From Arthrobacter gandavensis (lineage in GTDB: Bacteria > Actinomycetota > Actinomycetes > Actinomycetales > Micrococcaceae), in assembly GCF_015355785.1 (NCBI RefSeq), contig NZ_JADKYW010000005.1, positions 713,468 to 777,467 on the forward strand: 64,000 nt of DNA, written 5' to 3'. Shown piece by piece: positions 19,063 through 27,877 of this stretch. The position numbers and the translations under genes were made by a program. Within the stretch, counting starts at the first letter, position 1. Each line of letters opens with the position of its first letter. The notes under the pieces are model-generated. The model was not told the DNA's origin. It did not search any database and worked only from the letters and a program-made list of their open reading frames with translations.

Positions 19063-20549
19063 GTACGCCCGCAACCCTTTTCATCGACGGAGCCTGGGTA
19101 CCCGCATCAGACGGAGGCACCCGTGAAATCCGCAACCCCGCCGACGGCGAGCTGGTCGCCGTCGTATCCGAGGCGACGGCGCAGGACGCCGTAAAGGCCA
19201 TTGCCGCTGCCCGGTCCGCGTTCGACCGCGGCGAATGGGCTTCCGTTCCCGCCCCCGAGCGCGGAAACTTCCTGCTCCGGGTCGCTGCGGAGCTCGAGGC
19301 CCGCAAGGCCGACTTCGCCCGGGCCGAGACGCTGGACACCGGGAAGCGGCTGGTCGAGAGCGAAATCGACATGGACGATATCGCTGCGTGCTTCACCTAC
19401 TTCGGGAAGATCGCCGGCCAGAACGCAGGCCGGATCGTGGATGCTGGAAACCCCGACGTCGTCTCCCGCATCGAGTACGAGCCCGTTGGCGTGTGCGGGC
19501 TGATCGCTCCGTGGAACTACCCGCTGCTGCAGGCCGCCTGGAAGATCGCTCCGGCCCTGGCTGCCGGCTGCAGCTTCGTGCTCAAGCCCTCGGAGCTGAC
19601 GCCGTCCACATCCATCCTGATGATGAAGGTCCTTGAGGATCTGGGCCTGCCGCGCGGCACGGCCAACCTGGTGCTCGGCGCCGGCGCCGTGGCGGGTGCG
19701 CCGCTGGCCGAGTCGCCCGACGTCGATTTGGTTTCCTTCACCGGCGGCGTTGCCACCGGCAAGACCATTGCCGCCGCGGCGGCGGGAACGGTCAAGAAGG
19801 TTGCGCTCGAACTCGGCGGCAAGAACCCCAACGTGGTCTTTGCCGACGCCGATTTCGACGCCGCCCTGGACAATGCCCTGAACGCCGCCTTCGTCCACTC
19901 GGGACAGGTGTGCTCCGCCGGTGCCCGCCTGATCGTCGAAGAGCCCATTGCCGAACGCTTCATCGCCGAGCTGGTCCGCCGCGCCGAGCAGATCCGCATG
20001 GGCGGTCCGTTCGATGAAAACGCGGAAACCGGTCCGCTGATTTCCGAGGCGCACCGGAACAAGGTCACCGCCTACGTGAAAAAGGCCGAAGAAGAAGGCG
20101 CCCGAATCCGCTGCGGCGGCACCTGGGGAACCGGTGAGCTTGAAAAGGGCTACTACTACGCTCCCACCATCCTGGACAACGTCCAGCGCGGCAGCTCCGC
20201 TCTCCTGGATGAGGCCTTTGGCCCAGTGGTCACGGTGGAGACCTTCAACGGCGAAGACGAGGCCGTTGAACTCGCCAATGACACCTCCTACGGCCTGGCC
20301 GGTGCGGTCTGGTCAGCCGACGCCGGCAGGACCCAGCGGGTTGCCCGCCGCCTGCGCCACGGCACCATCTGGATCAACGACTTCCATCCCTACCTGCCGC
20401 AGGCCGAATGGGGCGGCTTCGGCATCTCCGGCGTCGGGCGGGAGCTCGGCCCCACCGGCCTCGGTGAGTACCAGGAAGCAAAGCATATCTACCAGAACAT
20501 CAATCCCCAGGTGACCGGCTGGTTCACCGATCACGGAAAGGTCAACTAG
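19059..20549 (+). CDS. betB: Betaine aldehyde dehydrogenase
   Basis: 496-residue NAD(P)-dependent aldehyde dehydrogenase. The general base is E251 in LELGGKNP and the nucleophile is C285 in HSGQVCSAG; the NAD motif FTGGVATG precedes them. Oxidises betaine aldehyde to glycine betaine, an osmoprotectant; the assignment rests on its place between a BCCT carrier and a GMC choline oxidoreductase. A strong GGAGGAG lies before the ATG, which overlaps the betT stop. Confidence 0.92.
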   Translation: MSTPATLFIDGAWVPASDGGTREIRNPADGELVAVVSEATAQDAVKAIAAARSAFDRGEWASVPAPERGNFLLRVAAELEARKADFARAETLDTGKRLVESEIDMDDIAACFTYFGKIAGQNAGRIVDAGNPDVVSRIEYEPVGVCGLIAPWNYPLLQAAWKIAPALAAGCSFVLKPSELTPSTSILMMKVLEDLGLPRGTANLVLGAGAVAGAPLAESPDVDLVSFTGGVATGKTIAAAAAGTVKKVALELGGKNPNVVFADADFDAALDNALNAAFVHSGQVCSAGARLIVEEPIAERFIAELVRRAEQIRMGGPFDENAETGPLISEAHRNKVTAYVKKAEEEGARIRCGGTWGTGELEKGYYYAPTILDNVQRGSSALLDEAFGPVVTVETFNGEDEAVELANDTSYGLAGAVWSADAGRTQRVARRLRHGTIWINDFHPYLPQAEWGGFGISGVGRELGPTGLGEYQEAKHIYQNINPQVTGWFTDHGKVN

Positions 20550-20554
20550 GTTCC

Positions 20555-22168
20555 ATGACTGATCTGCAGAACACCGAATTCGACTACATCGTCATCGGCG
20601 GAGGATCCGCCGGGGCGGCAGTCGCCTCCCGGCTCAGCGAGGACCCGTCCGTCGAGGTCGCCCTGGTAGAGGCCGGCCCGGATGACCGCGGACTGGAGGA
20701 GATCCTGCAGCTGGACCGCTGGATGGAACTGCTCGAATCCGGGTACGACTGGGACTACCCGATCGAGCCCCAGGAGAACGGCAACTCCTTCATGCGCCAC
20801 GCCCGTGCCAAGGTCATGGGCGGCTGCTCCAGCCACAACTCCTGCATCGCCTTCTGGGCACCCCGCGAGGACATTGACGAGTGGGAAACCAGGTTCGGCG
20901 CCGAAGGCTGGAACTCGAACATGGCTTTCCGCCTGTTCAAGCAGCTGGAAAAGAACGAGGACGCCGGGCCGGACGCTCCGCACCACGGGGACAGCGGCCC
21001 GGTGCACCTGATGAACATTCCGCCGAGCGACCCCTGCGGCGTGGCACTGCTGGATGCCTGCGAACGGGCCGGCATTCCCCGCGTGAAGTTCAATACCGGA
21101 GACACCGTCATCAACGGCGCGAACTTCTTCCAGATCAACCGCCGCGCGGACGGCACCCGTTCGTCGTCGTCGGTCTCCTACGTCCACCCGGTCATGGACC
21201 GGCCCAACTTCACGCTGCTGACGGACCTGCGCGCCCGCGAGCTGAAGTTCGACGAAAACAACCGCTGCACCGGCGTCGACGTGGTGGACGGGCAGTTTGC
21301 CCGCACCCACGCCCTCAACGCCCGCACGGAGGTCATCCTCTCCGCCGGCGCCATCGATTCCCCCAAGCTGCTCATGCTTTCCGGCATCGGCCCAGCTGCG
21401 CACCTGGCCGAGCATGGCATCGATGTGCGCGTGGACTCCGCCGGTGTCGGCGAAAACCTGCAGGACCACCCTGAGGGCGTCATCCAGTGGGAAGCCAGGC
21501 AGCCCATGCCCGAGTCCTCAACACAGTGGTGGGAAATCGGCATCTTCACGCCCACCGAGGAAGGCCTGGACCGTCCGGACCTGATGTTCCACTACGGTTC
21601 GGTACCCTTCGACATGCACACGCTGCGCCAGGGCTACCCCACCACGGAGAACGGTTTCTGCCTGACCCCGAACGTCACCCACGCCCGCTCCCGCGGCACG
21701 GTGCGCCTGCGCAGCCGGGACTTCCGTGACAAGCCCATGGTGGATCCGCGGTACTTCACCGATCCGCATGACATGCGGGTGATGGTCTACGGGATCAAGA
21801 AGGCCCGGGAGATCGTGGCCTCCCCGGCCATGGCGGAGTGGGCCGGCCGGGAACTCTACCCCGGACCGGACGTGCAGACGGACGAGGAAATCACCGAGTA
21901 CATCAAGAAGACCCACAACACCGTCTACCACCCGGCCGGCACCGTCCGGATGGGAGCGCCCGACGACGCATCGTCGCCGCTTGACCCGCAGCTGCGGGTC
22001 AAGGGCGTCACCGGCCTGCGCGTCGCGGACGCCTCGGTCATGCCGGAGCTGACCACGGTAAACCCGAACATCACCACCATGATGATTGGCGAGCGCTGCG
22101 CCGAACTGGTCCGCGAGGCCCGCAGCGGATCTGTTGGTGCCGCGGCTGCCGGCGCCTCCGCCGGCTAG
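20555..22168 (+). CDS. betA: Choline dehydrogenase (GMC oxidoreductase)
   Basis: 537-residue FAD enzyme. The N-terminal dinucleotide fold reads DYIVIGGGSAGAAVASRL; the GMC signature NARTEVILSAGAIDSPKLL lies near residue 260; the catalytic histidine is in HPAGTVRMG, followed by VNPNITTMMIGERCAEL at the end. It should oxidise choline to betaine aldehyde, which BetB takes further. It starts 5 bases after betB with only a weak ribosome site, so expression probably depends on coupling. A T-rich terminator follows. Other alcohols cannot be excluded as substrates. Confidence 0.88.
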   Translation: MTDLQNTEFDYIVIGGGSAGAAVASRLSEDPSVEVALVEAGPDDRGLEEILQLDRWMELLESGYDWDYPIEPQENGNSFMRHARAKVMGGCSSHNSCIAFWAPREDIDEWETRFGAEGWNSNMAFRLFKQLEKNEDAGPDAPHHGDSGPVHLMNIPPSDPCGVALLDACERAGIPRVKFNTGDTVINGANFFQINRRADGTRSSSSVSYVHPVMDRPNFTLLTDLRARELKFDENNRCTGVDVVDGQFARTHALNARTEVILSAGAIDSPKLLMLSGIGPAAHLAEHGIDVRVDSAGVGENLQDHPEGVIQWEARQPMPESSTQWWEIGIFTPTEEGLDRPDLMFHYGSVPFDMHTLRQGYPTTENGFCLTPNVTHARSRGTVRLRSRDFRDKPMVDPRYFTDPHDMRVMVYGIKKAREIVASPAMAEWAGRELYPGPDVQTDEEITEYIKKTHNTVYHPAGTVRMGAPDDASSPLDPQLRVKGVTGLRVADASVMPELTTVNPNITTMMIGERCAELVREARSGSVGAAAAGASAG

Positions 22169-22181
22169 CGGTCCGCGCACC

Positions 22182-22223
22182 AAAAAGCGGACACGGGCGC
22201 CCAGCGCCTGTGTCCGCTTTTTT
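22182..22223 (+). terminator. Intrinsic terminator of betT-betB-betA
   Basis: GC-rich stem: AAAAAGCGGACAC pairs with its complement downstream, and the hairpin ends in TTTTTT. It separates the bet operon from the penicillin-binding genes. Confidence 0.9.
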
Positions 22224-22234
22224 GGCGGCGCCGG

Positions 22235-22240
22235 TACTCT
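22235..22240 (+). promoter_or_regulatory. Candidate -10 box (TACTCT) for the PBP-lipo gene
   Basis: TACTCT lies 6 bases before ATG 22247 and just after the bet terminator. It supports the ATG at 22247 over that at 22241. Confidence 0.55.
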
Positions 22241-22246
22241 ATGCGG

Positions 22247-24184
22247 ATGGGGAAAAACCGCTGGCTTGCGCCCGTCCTGTCCGCCGCCGTTCTGGGGCTT
22301 GCCCTTACGGCCTGCTCACCGGAGGAAGGCCCCTCCCCGGAGGAAGCAGCGAATATCCTCGCTGAAGGCCTGGCTGAACTGGACGTCTCGGACAGCGTCT
22401 TTGCCGAATCCACGGCCGAGGAAGCCAACACCCGGCTCGCGGACTGGACCTCCGGAATGGCCCCGCTGAAGCCTTCGGTCAGTGTGTCCTCGGTAGAGGA
22501 AACCGATGACGGTGCCGTGGTTGCCACCCTGTCCTATGTCTGGGACGTCAATGCCTCGGACAATGACTACCGCTATGACACCACCGTCGCACTGCAGCGC
22601 GGGAACGACGACGAGTGGCAGGTCCGGCTCACATCCACCGCAGTCCATCCCGACCTGGCACCGGAAGACCACCTGGTGCTGGAGGTGTCCCCGGCTCCGC
22701 GCGGAAACATCCTCGGCGCAGGCGGCGAGGTGCTGGTCACCGAGCGGCCCGTGTGGCGGGTCGGGATCGACAAGACCCGGATCTCGGAGGCGGAACTCGA
22801 ATCTTCCGCCGCCGCACTGGCTACGTTCCTGGAAATGGACCCGGCACCGTTCACCGAGCAGGTCCTCGCCGCCGGCCCGCAGGCCTTCGTGGAAGCGATT
22901 ACGCTCCGCCAGGACTCGGTGAGCCCTCCTGCCGTCTTCCAGGCCGAAGTCGCGGCAATACCGGGTGCCGCTGCCCTGAGCTCCACCCTGTCCCTCGCCC
23001 CCACCCGCACCTTCGCCCGTGCCCTGCTGGGTTCGGCCGGGGAGGCCACCGCGGAGCTCATCGAAAACTCCGACGGCGCACTCACCGCCGGAGACATCAC
23101 CGGCCTGTCAGGGCTCCAGCGTGAATACGACGAGCTGCTGCGCGGCACGGATTCGGTGACCGTCGCAACCGCGACTGCCGACGACGTACGCTCCGCTCCC
23201 CTCTTCAAGGACGCGGGAAGCAGCGGCGAGCTTCGCACGACGCTGGATCCGAAAGTTCAGACCCTGGCGGAATCCGTGCTGGAAGACGAACCGTCCGCCT
23301 CCGCACTGGTTGCCGTCCAGCCCTCCACCGGTAACGTCCTCGCCGTGGCCAACGGCCCCGGCAGCCAGGGGCAGCAGACTGCCCTCCTGGGACAGTACGC
23401 CCCGGGATCCACGTTCAAGCTGGTTACTACCCTGGCCATGCTCCGCACCGGGGCCACGGCCCAAACCACGGTGGACTGCCCGGCCGAGTTGAACGTGGAC
23501 GGTCGCAAGTTCAACAACGCCAGCACCTATCCTGCCCAGTTCCTGGGCGAAATCCCCCTGACTCAGGCCTTTGCACAATCCTGCAATACGGCGTTCATCA
23601 ACGCCCGCGGCGACGTTTCGCAGGCGTCCCTCTCGGAGGCTGCCCGCAGCCTGGGCATCGGCGTCGAATCTTCCATCGGCACGGGGACCTACAACGGGTC
23701 AGTTCCTGACAGCGCGGAAGGCACGGCGCACGCCGCCTCGATGATTGGCCAGGGACAGGTACTGGTATCCCCGTTCACGCTGGCCACAGCCGCAGCCTCC
23801 ATCGGCAAGGGCAGCCGGATCTCCCCCGTCCTGGTGGAGGACCCGGGCACCGAAACAGAGCAGTCCGCGCCGGCCTCACCGTCCGCCCCGGCCGGAACTC
23901 CGCTGACGGAAGCGGAAGCTGCGGCACTGCGGGAGATGATGCGGGCGGTGGTGACCGACGGCGGTGTGCAGCTCCTGGGGTCCGTGCCGGGAGAACCGGT
24001 GCTCGCCAAGACCGGAACGGCCGAGTTCGGTTCCGATGTTCCGCCGCGGACCCACGCCTGGGTGGTGGCGCTCCAGGGCGACCTTGCCGTGGCCCTGTTT
24101 ATCGAGGAAGGCGAGCTTGGGTCTACTTCCGGCGGACCTGTCATGAAGGCGTTCCTGGACGGACTGGCCGGAAACAGCCAATAG
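22247..24184 (+). CDS. Penicillin-binding lipoprotein (PBP-lipo type transpeptidase)
   Basis: 645 residues. A lipoprotein signal with lipobox LTAC (C23) is followed by an NTF2-like MecA_N domain (about 30-145), a dimerisation region and a transpeptidase domain (about 335-645). All three catalytic motifs are present: S388-T-F-K391, S445-C-N447 and K588-T-G-T591. It should cross-link peptidoglycan outside the membrane and resembles mycobacterial PBP-lipo (Rv2864c). The next gene is a tandem paralogue lacking these residues. Probably leaderless (TACTCT box 6 bases before the ATG). Confidence 0.92.
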   Translation: MGKNRWLAPVLSAAVLGLALTACSPEEGPSPEEAANILAEGLAELDVSDSVFAESTAEEANTRLADWTSGMAPLKPSVSVSSVEETDDGAVVATLSYVWDVNASDNDYRYDTTVALQRGNDDEWQVRLTSTAVHPDLAPEDHLVLEVSPAPRGNILGAGGEVLVTERPVWRVGIDKTRISEAELESSAAALATFLEMDPAPFTEQVLAAGPQAFVEAITLRQDSVSPPAVFQAEVAAIPGAAALSSTLSLAPTRTFARALLGSAGEATAELIENSDGALTAGDITGLSGLQREYDELLRGTDSVTVATATADDVRSAPLFKDAGSSGELRTTLDPKVQTLAESVLEDEPSASALVAVQPSTGNVLAVANGPGSQGQQTALLGQYAPGSTFKLVTTLAMLRTGATAQTTVDCPAELNVDGRKFNNASTYPAQFLGEIPLTQAFAQSCNTAFINARGDVSQASLSEAARSLGIGVESSIGTGTYNGSVPDSAEGTAHAASMIGQGQVLVSPFTLATAAASIGKGSRISPVLVEDPGTETEQSAPASPSAPAGTPLTEAEAAALREMMRAVVTDGGVQLLGSVPGEPVLAKTGTAEFGSDVPPRTHAWVVALQGDLAVALFIEEGELGSTSGGPVMKAFLDGLAGNSQ

Positions 24185-24239
24185 GCCGCGCGGACACCGG
24201 TTTTCGCTTAATCCTGTGCCGTTTTTGGAGGCGGGCAGT

Positions 24240-24245
24240 TAATCT
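24240..24245 (+). promoter_or_regulatory. Candidate -10 box (TAATCT) for the pseudo-PBP gene
   Basis: TAATCT lies 6 bases before ATG 24252, with no ribosome site between. It suggests the paralogue has its own promoter. Confidence 0.5.
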
Positions 24246-24251
24246 TCCGGA

Positions 24252-26018
24252 ATGGGGAAGAACCGCCTGCTGGCTGCCGTTGCAGCTTTCTCACTCCTGG
24301 GCCCCGCACTGGCCGGATGTTCTCCTGAAGAACGCCCGGGTCCGGAGCAGTCCGCCGCCGCGCTGGCGGAGGGCCTGTCCCGTCTGGACGTCACCGGAAA
24401 CGAGTTTGCAGGGTCCACCGTCGAGGCGGTGAACGGGATGCTTGAGTACGAAGTCTCCGGCATGAACATCACCCCTTCCGTAACGGTCGCCGGGATCGAC
24501 GAGGTCTCCTCCAACGAGGCCGTAGCCACGCTGAAGTATGTCTGGGACGTCAACGCATCGCCGGATGATTTCAGCTACGAGACCACGGTGACGCTGGAAC
24601 GCGGCCCGGGCAGCAGGTGGCAGACCCGTTTCCGGTCCACCACCGTGCATCCGGATCTGCTCCCCGGACAGCGGCTGGTCCGCAAGGCCAGCCCGCCGCC
24701 GCGCGCGGACATACTTGGAGCCGGCGGCTCCGTGCTGATGCGGCACTGGCCCGTGTGGCGCGTGGGCCTGGATAAGTCAGTGCTGGGCGCACACGAGTAC
24801 GCATCCTCCGTCTTTTACCTTTCGCTCTATCTGGGGCTGGACGCGGACGCGCTTGCCGAGAAGGTGCAGGCAGCCGCCCCGGACGCGTTCATCGAGGCCG
24901 TCACCGTGCGGCAGGACAAGGTATCACCGGCGTTCGAAACCGACATCGCCACCATTCCGGGCGCTGCGGCCCTGCCGGAGAGGCAGGTGCTTGCCCCAAG
25001 TCCCGGTTTCGCGGCTGAACTGCTGGGAAGTGTGGGACCGGCAACCGAGGAGATGGCCGCTGACGGCCCGCTTGCGCCCGGGGACCTGGCCGGAATCTCG
25101 GGGCTCCAGCGCGAATACGATTCCCTGCTGCGTGGTTCAGACGCCGTAACTGTTCGCATCCTGAACGCGGACAACACCGCGTCAGCTCCGCTCTTTGAAG
25201 CTCCCTCGGAACCCGGCGAAGCACTGGAGACCACCCTCGACCTGGGGATCCAGTCCCGCGCTGACGCCGTGCTGGCTGATTCCCCCGGCGCCTCGCTCGT
25301 GGCACTCCAGCCTTCTACCGGCAATCTCCTGGCCGCCGGCGGCGGTCCCGGGACGGACGGGACGCAGACGGCTCTCCGGGCCGAGTTTTCGCTTGACACC
25401 GGCTTCGAGCCCGCCGATGCCCTGGCCCGGCTGCGTGCCGGAGGCTCGGATGCCGCCGATGATGCGGCGCTCGGTGCTGCCGCGGAAGCCCTGGGCCTGG
25501 GCGTCGCCTCCGGACTTGGAACAGAGGCCTTCTATGGAGCAGTGACGGAAGGCTCCGATGGAACTCAGCAGGCCGAAGCCGCAGGCGCCGGAGACCAGGT
25601 GCTGGCATCACCACTCGCCGCAGCAGTTGCTGCGGCAACCGTTGCCAGGGGCGAACGGGTTTCACCGGTCCTGGTCCTCAACACTGAGGCACGCGGCGGA
25701 GGCGGAGGCGGCCCGTCGCCGTCGGCCAGCGGTGACGGGCCGCCTGCCCTCAGCCCGGAAGAAGCCGCATCGCTGCGCAGGACGCTGCGCGCAAACGTGG
25801 CCGGGGACAGCGCCGGAGAAACGTTTGGAGCCCTGCAGTCAGTATCCGGTGAACCCGTCCTGGCGGCAGCGGGAACCGCCGGAACCGGAGGAGGAAAGCC
25901 CGGCCATGGCTGGGTAACGGCCATCCAGGGTGACATTGCCGTAGCGGTGTTCGTCCAGGGCAGCAGCGCGGACGCGGCAGCTCTGGCCGCTTCGTTCCTG
26001 GACGGGTCGTCAGGCTAG
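24252..26018 (+). CDS. Catalytically dead PBP-lipo paralogue (pseudo-transpeptidase lipoprotein)
   Basis: 588 residues, alignable with the upstream protein almost throughout: MGKNR start, lipobox LAGC (C23), YVWDVNAS, HPDL, ILGAGG, GLQREYD.LLRG, LVALQPSTGN. The catalytic motifs are gone: STFK aligns without gaps to T383-G-F-E386; a stretch of about 50 residues including the SxN motif is deleted; and KTGT aligns to A539-A-G-T. The frame is intact and the exported fold seems kept, so it is not simply decaying. It may scaffold or regulate its active sister. The stop overlaps the convergent yccF stop. Confidence 0.88.
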   Translation: MGKNRLLAAVAAFSLLGPALAGCSPEERPGPEQSAAALAEGLSRLDVTGNEFAGSTVEAVNGMLEYEVSGMNITPSVTVAGIDEVSSNEAVATLKYVWDVNASPDDFSYETTVTLERGPGSRWQTRFRSTTVHPDLLPGQRLVRKASPPPRADILGAGGSVLMRHWPVWRVGLDKSVLGAHEYASSVFYLSLYLGLDADALAEKVQAAAPDAFIEAVTVRQDKVSPAFETDIATIPGAAALPERQVLAPSPGFAAELLGSVGPATEEMAADGPLAPGDLAGISGLQREYDSLLRGSDAVTVRILNADNTASAPLFEAPSEPGEALETTLDLGIQSRADAVLADSPGASLVALQPSTGNLLAAGGGPGTDGTQTALRAEFSLDTGFEPADALARLRAGGSDAADDAALGAAAEALGLGVASGLGTEAFYGAVTEGSDGTQQAEAAGAGDQVLASPLAAAVAAATVARGERVSPVLVLNTEARGGGGGGPSPSASGDGPPALSPEEAASLRRTLRANVAGDSAGETFGALQSVSGEPVLAAAGTAGTGGGKPGHGWVTAIQGDIAVAVFVQGSSADAAALAASFLDGSSG

Positions 26019-26458
26019 CGGTAGTACGGGCCCGGATACGTGCCGTAGGAAGCGCTGCGGTCGTAGGGCACCAGTCCGGAACCGGACGTTGGCACAATCC
26101 GCTTGCCCAGTGGCACGAGTGAAATGGGGATCATCTTCAGGTTGGCGATGCCCAGCGGAATGCCGATGATGCTCAGGAACATGGGGATTGCCGTAGCCAC
26201 GTGACCGAAGGCGATCCAAATGCCGGCAAAGACCACCCAAATGACGTTTCCCACAGTAGCCAGCGCGCCCGTTCCCCGGCCGCTGTCCACCACGGTGCGG
26301 CCAAACGGCCAGAGGGCGTAGGAGGCGATCCGGAAGGACGCTATGCCAAACGGGATGGTCACGATCAGCAGGCAGCAGACGATTCCGGCCAGAACATAGC
26401 CCAGGGCCAGCCAAATACCGCCGAACAGGAGCCAAATGACGTTCAGGATTGCCTTCAT
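26015..26458 (-). CDS. YccF family inner membrane protein
   Basis: 147 residues with two copies of the YccF repeat: NVIWLLFGGIWLALGY with IPFGIASFRIASYALWPFG, then NVIWVVFAGIWIAFGH with IPLGIANLKM. Four predicted membrane helices result. The tail is polar. ATG 26458 (MKAIL) matches the family start; an ATG 18 bases earlier is possible. The function is unknown. It converges on the PBP paralogue with overlapping stops. Confidence 0.85.
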   Translation of the reverse strand: MKAILNVIWLLFGGIWLALGYVLAGIVCCLLIVTIPFGIASFRIASYALWPFGRTVVDSGRGTGALATVGNVIWVVFAGIWIAFGHVATAIPMFLSIIGIPLGIANLKMIPISLVPLGKRIVPTSGSGLVPYDRSASYGTYPGPYYR

Positions 26459-26526
26459 GGACCCATTGTTCTCCATTTGCTCCGCGGAGTCACGGGCGCC
26501 TGCTCCTGCTGTGCTGCGCTTGCGCC

Positions 26527-26532
26527 TAGACT
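26527..26532 (+). promoter_or_regulatory. Candidate -10 box (TAGACT), leaderless PNPOx-like gene
   Basis: TAGACT lies 6 bases before ATG 26539; no ribosome site fits between them. Confidence 0.6.
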
Positions 26533-26538
26533 GGTGAC

Positions 26539-27009
26539 ATGCCGCCAACCAATGATGCAGGTGCACCCGTCGAGCTCGGATCCAGGGAATGCTGGGACTA
26601 TATCCGCCAAGCGTCCGTGGGGCGGCTGGCCGTGGTGGTCGAAGGACACCCCGATATCTTCCCCATCAACTTCGCCGTGGACCATGGAACCCTGGTGTTC
26701 CGGACCGCTGAAGGCACCAAGCTCGCCGCAGCTCTGGACGGGTCCGCCGTTGCGTTCGAAATTGACGGCTACGACGACCGCCTCGGCTACGCATGGAGCG
26801 TCGTTGCCAAGGGAACGGCATCCCGCCTCGAATCCATCGAAGATGTCCTGGACTCCGCAGACCTTGAGCTCTTCCCGTGGCAGGCCGGCGAAAAGAACAA
26901 CTTCATTCGGATTGTCCCGGCCGAGACCACGGGCCGCCGTTTCCAGATCACCAACGCCGCACGGCGGCACATTCTTGAAGCCCGACGCCGCCAGGCGCTC
27001 ATCGAGTAG
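26539..27009 (+). CDS. Pyridoxamine 5'-phosphate oxidase family protein
   Basis: 156 residues of the split-barrel flavin-binding fold. Marks are CWDYIRQASVGRLAVVVEGHPDIFPINF near residue 17, VFRTAEGTKL near 55, and the FIRIVPAETTGRRF strand near 115. Relatives bind FMN, F420 or haem and often act as reductases; the cofactor cannot be told from this sequence. The HutD-like gene starts 2 bases after its stop. Confidence 0.82.
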   Translation: MPPTNDAGAPVELGSRECWDYIRQASVGRLAVVVEGHPDIFPINFAVDHGTLVFRTAEGTKLAAALDGSAVAFEIDGYDDRLGYAWSVVAKGTASRLESIEDVLDSADLELFPWQAGEKNNFIRIVPAETTGRRFQITNAARRHILEARRRQALIE

Positions 27010-27011
27010 GC

Positions 27012-27581
27012 ATGACTGGTTCCCTGGTGCGGTTCGCATCCCTTCCTTCCCGCTCCTGGGGGTCGAATTCCGGCCGCGCCAAGGACCTGGCCTCCGGCCC
27101 GGCAGATCCGTCAGGCAGCCCCGGGTGGCGCCTGTCCGCTGCAACCGTCGAGAAGTCCGGGCCGTTCACCGTGTTCCCGGGCGTTGACCGGATCACGGTT
27201 CCGGTGGAGGGCGAGCTGCTGGTCCTGGACGTCGACGGCACTGAGCACGCCATGGAGCGGCTACGGCCCCTGCGCTACCCCGGCGACGTTCCCGTGCAGG
27301 CGTCCTTGCCCACGGGTGAGGTCACGGTGCTGAACACCCTCGCGAGGAGGGACAGCTACGGCGCCGCCGTGATGGTGGTGGAACTGTCCAAAAAGAATTC
27401 TCCGTCCCTTGGACCGGACCAGTTCCTGGTCCTGCTGCAGGGGTCGGCGAAAGCAGCACTGGACGGCGGAGAAGCCACCGAGGACCTCGGACTGCTGGAC
27501 ACGGTAGCCGGCGGCCCGGATCAGCCCCAAGTGTTCGGCCGCGGTTTTGCCGCCGTCGTCAGTTTCTATCCGGTGGGCTGA
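27012..27581 (+). CDS. HutD/Ves family protein
   Basis: 189 residues, a cupin-like HutD fold. The family pattern is seen in WRLSAATVEKSGPFTVFPGVDRI (about 43-65), a hydrophobic strand GELLVLDVDG, then RYPGDVPVQASLPTGEVTVLNTLARR. HutD proteins accompany histidine-use genes in pseudomonads, but no hut gene is visible here. It follows the PNPOx-like gene by 2 bases and is probably co-transcribed. Confidence 0.75.
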   Translation: MTGSLVRFASLPSRSWGSNSGRAKDLASGPADPSGSPGWRLSAATVEKSGPFTVFPGVDRITVPVEGELLVLDVDGTEHAMERLRPLRYPGDVPVQASLPTGEVTVLNTLARRDSYGAAVMVVELSKKNSPSLGPDQFLVLLQGSAKAALDGGEATEDLGLLDTVAGGPDQPQVFGRGFAAVVSFYPVG

Positions 27582-27641
27582 ACGTCCCCCAGCCGGGCAG
27601 TGAAGCCCGGTGGGTCTGGGCTCCCGGCCCCCCCCGGTGCC

Positions 27642-27647
27642 TAGCAT
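27642..27647 (+). promoter_or_regulatory. Candidate -10 box (TAGCAT), leaderless HhH gene
   Basis: TAGCAT lies 6 bases before ATG 27654. A run of eight Cs (27628-27635) sits just upstream, in the expected spacer. Confidence 0.55.
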
Positions 27648-27653
27648 CGAGGC

Positions 27654-27857
27654 ATGAGCACATCACCGACGTCGCTGAATGAGCTGCCGAGGATCGGCGC
27701 ACCTGCCTCCCGGGGCCTGGGAGCAGCGGGGTTCACGGCGCTGCGGCAGCTGGCCGGCATGCCCCGGGAGGAACTGGCGCAGCTGCACGGCGTTGGCCCC
27801 AAGGCGCTGGACCTCATTGAGGCGGCCCTGAACGAGCACGGGCTGGGCCTTCGATAG
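27654..27857 (+). CDS. Small helix-hairpin-helix protein
   Basis: 67 residues. Two HhH-like units are visible: LNELPRIGAPASRGLGAAGF and the canonical LAQLHGVGPKALDLIEAAL with the GVGPKA hairpin. Such units bind DNA backbone or proteins, as in the C-terminal part of RNA polymerase alpha or DNA ligase. Small free-standing versions are common in actinobacteria and have no defined role. It is probably leaderless, with TAGCAT before the ATG. Confidence 0.8.
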   Translation: MSTSPTSLNELPRIGAPASRGLGAAGFTALRQLAGMPREELAQLHGVGPKALDLIEAALNEHGLGLR

Positions 27858-27864
27858 GCCGGTG

Positions 27865-27870
27865 TACACT
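27865..27870 (+). promoter_or_regulatory. Candidate -10 box (TACACT), leaderless DUF4232 gene
   Basis: TACACT lies 7 bases before ATG 27878. Confidence 0.55.
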
Positions 27871-27877
27871 TCGGCAA

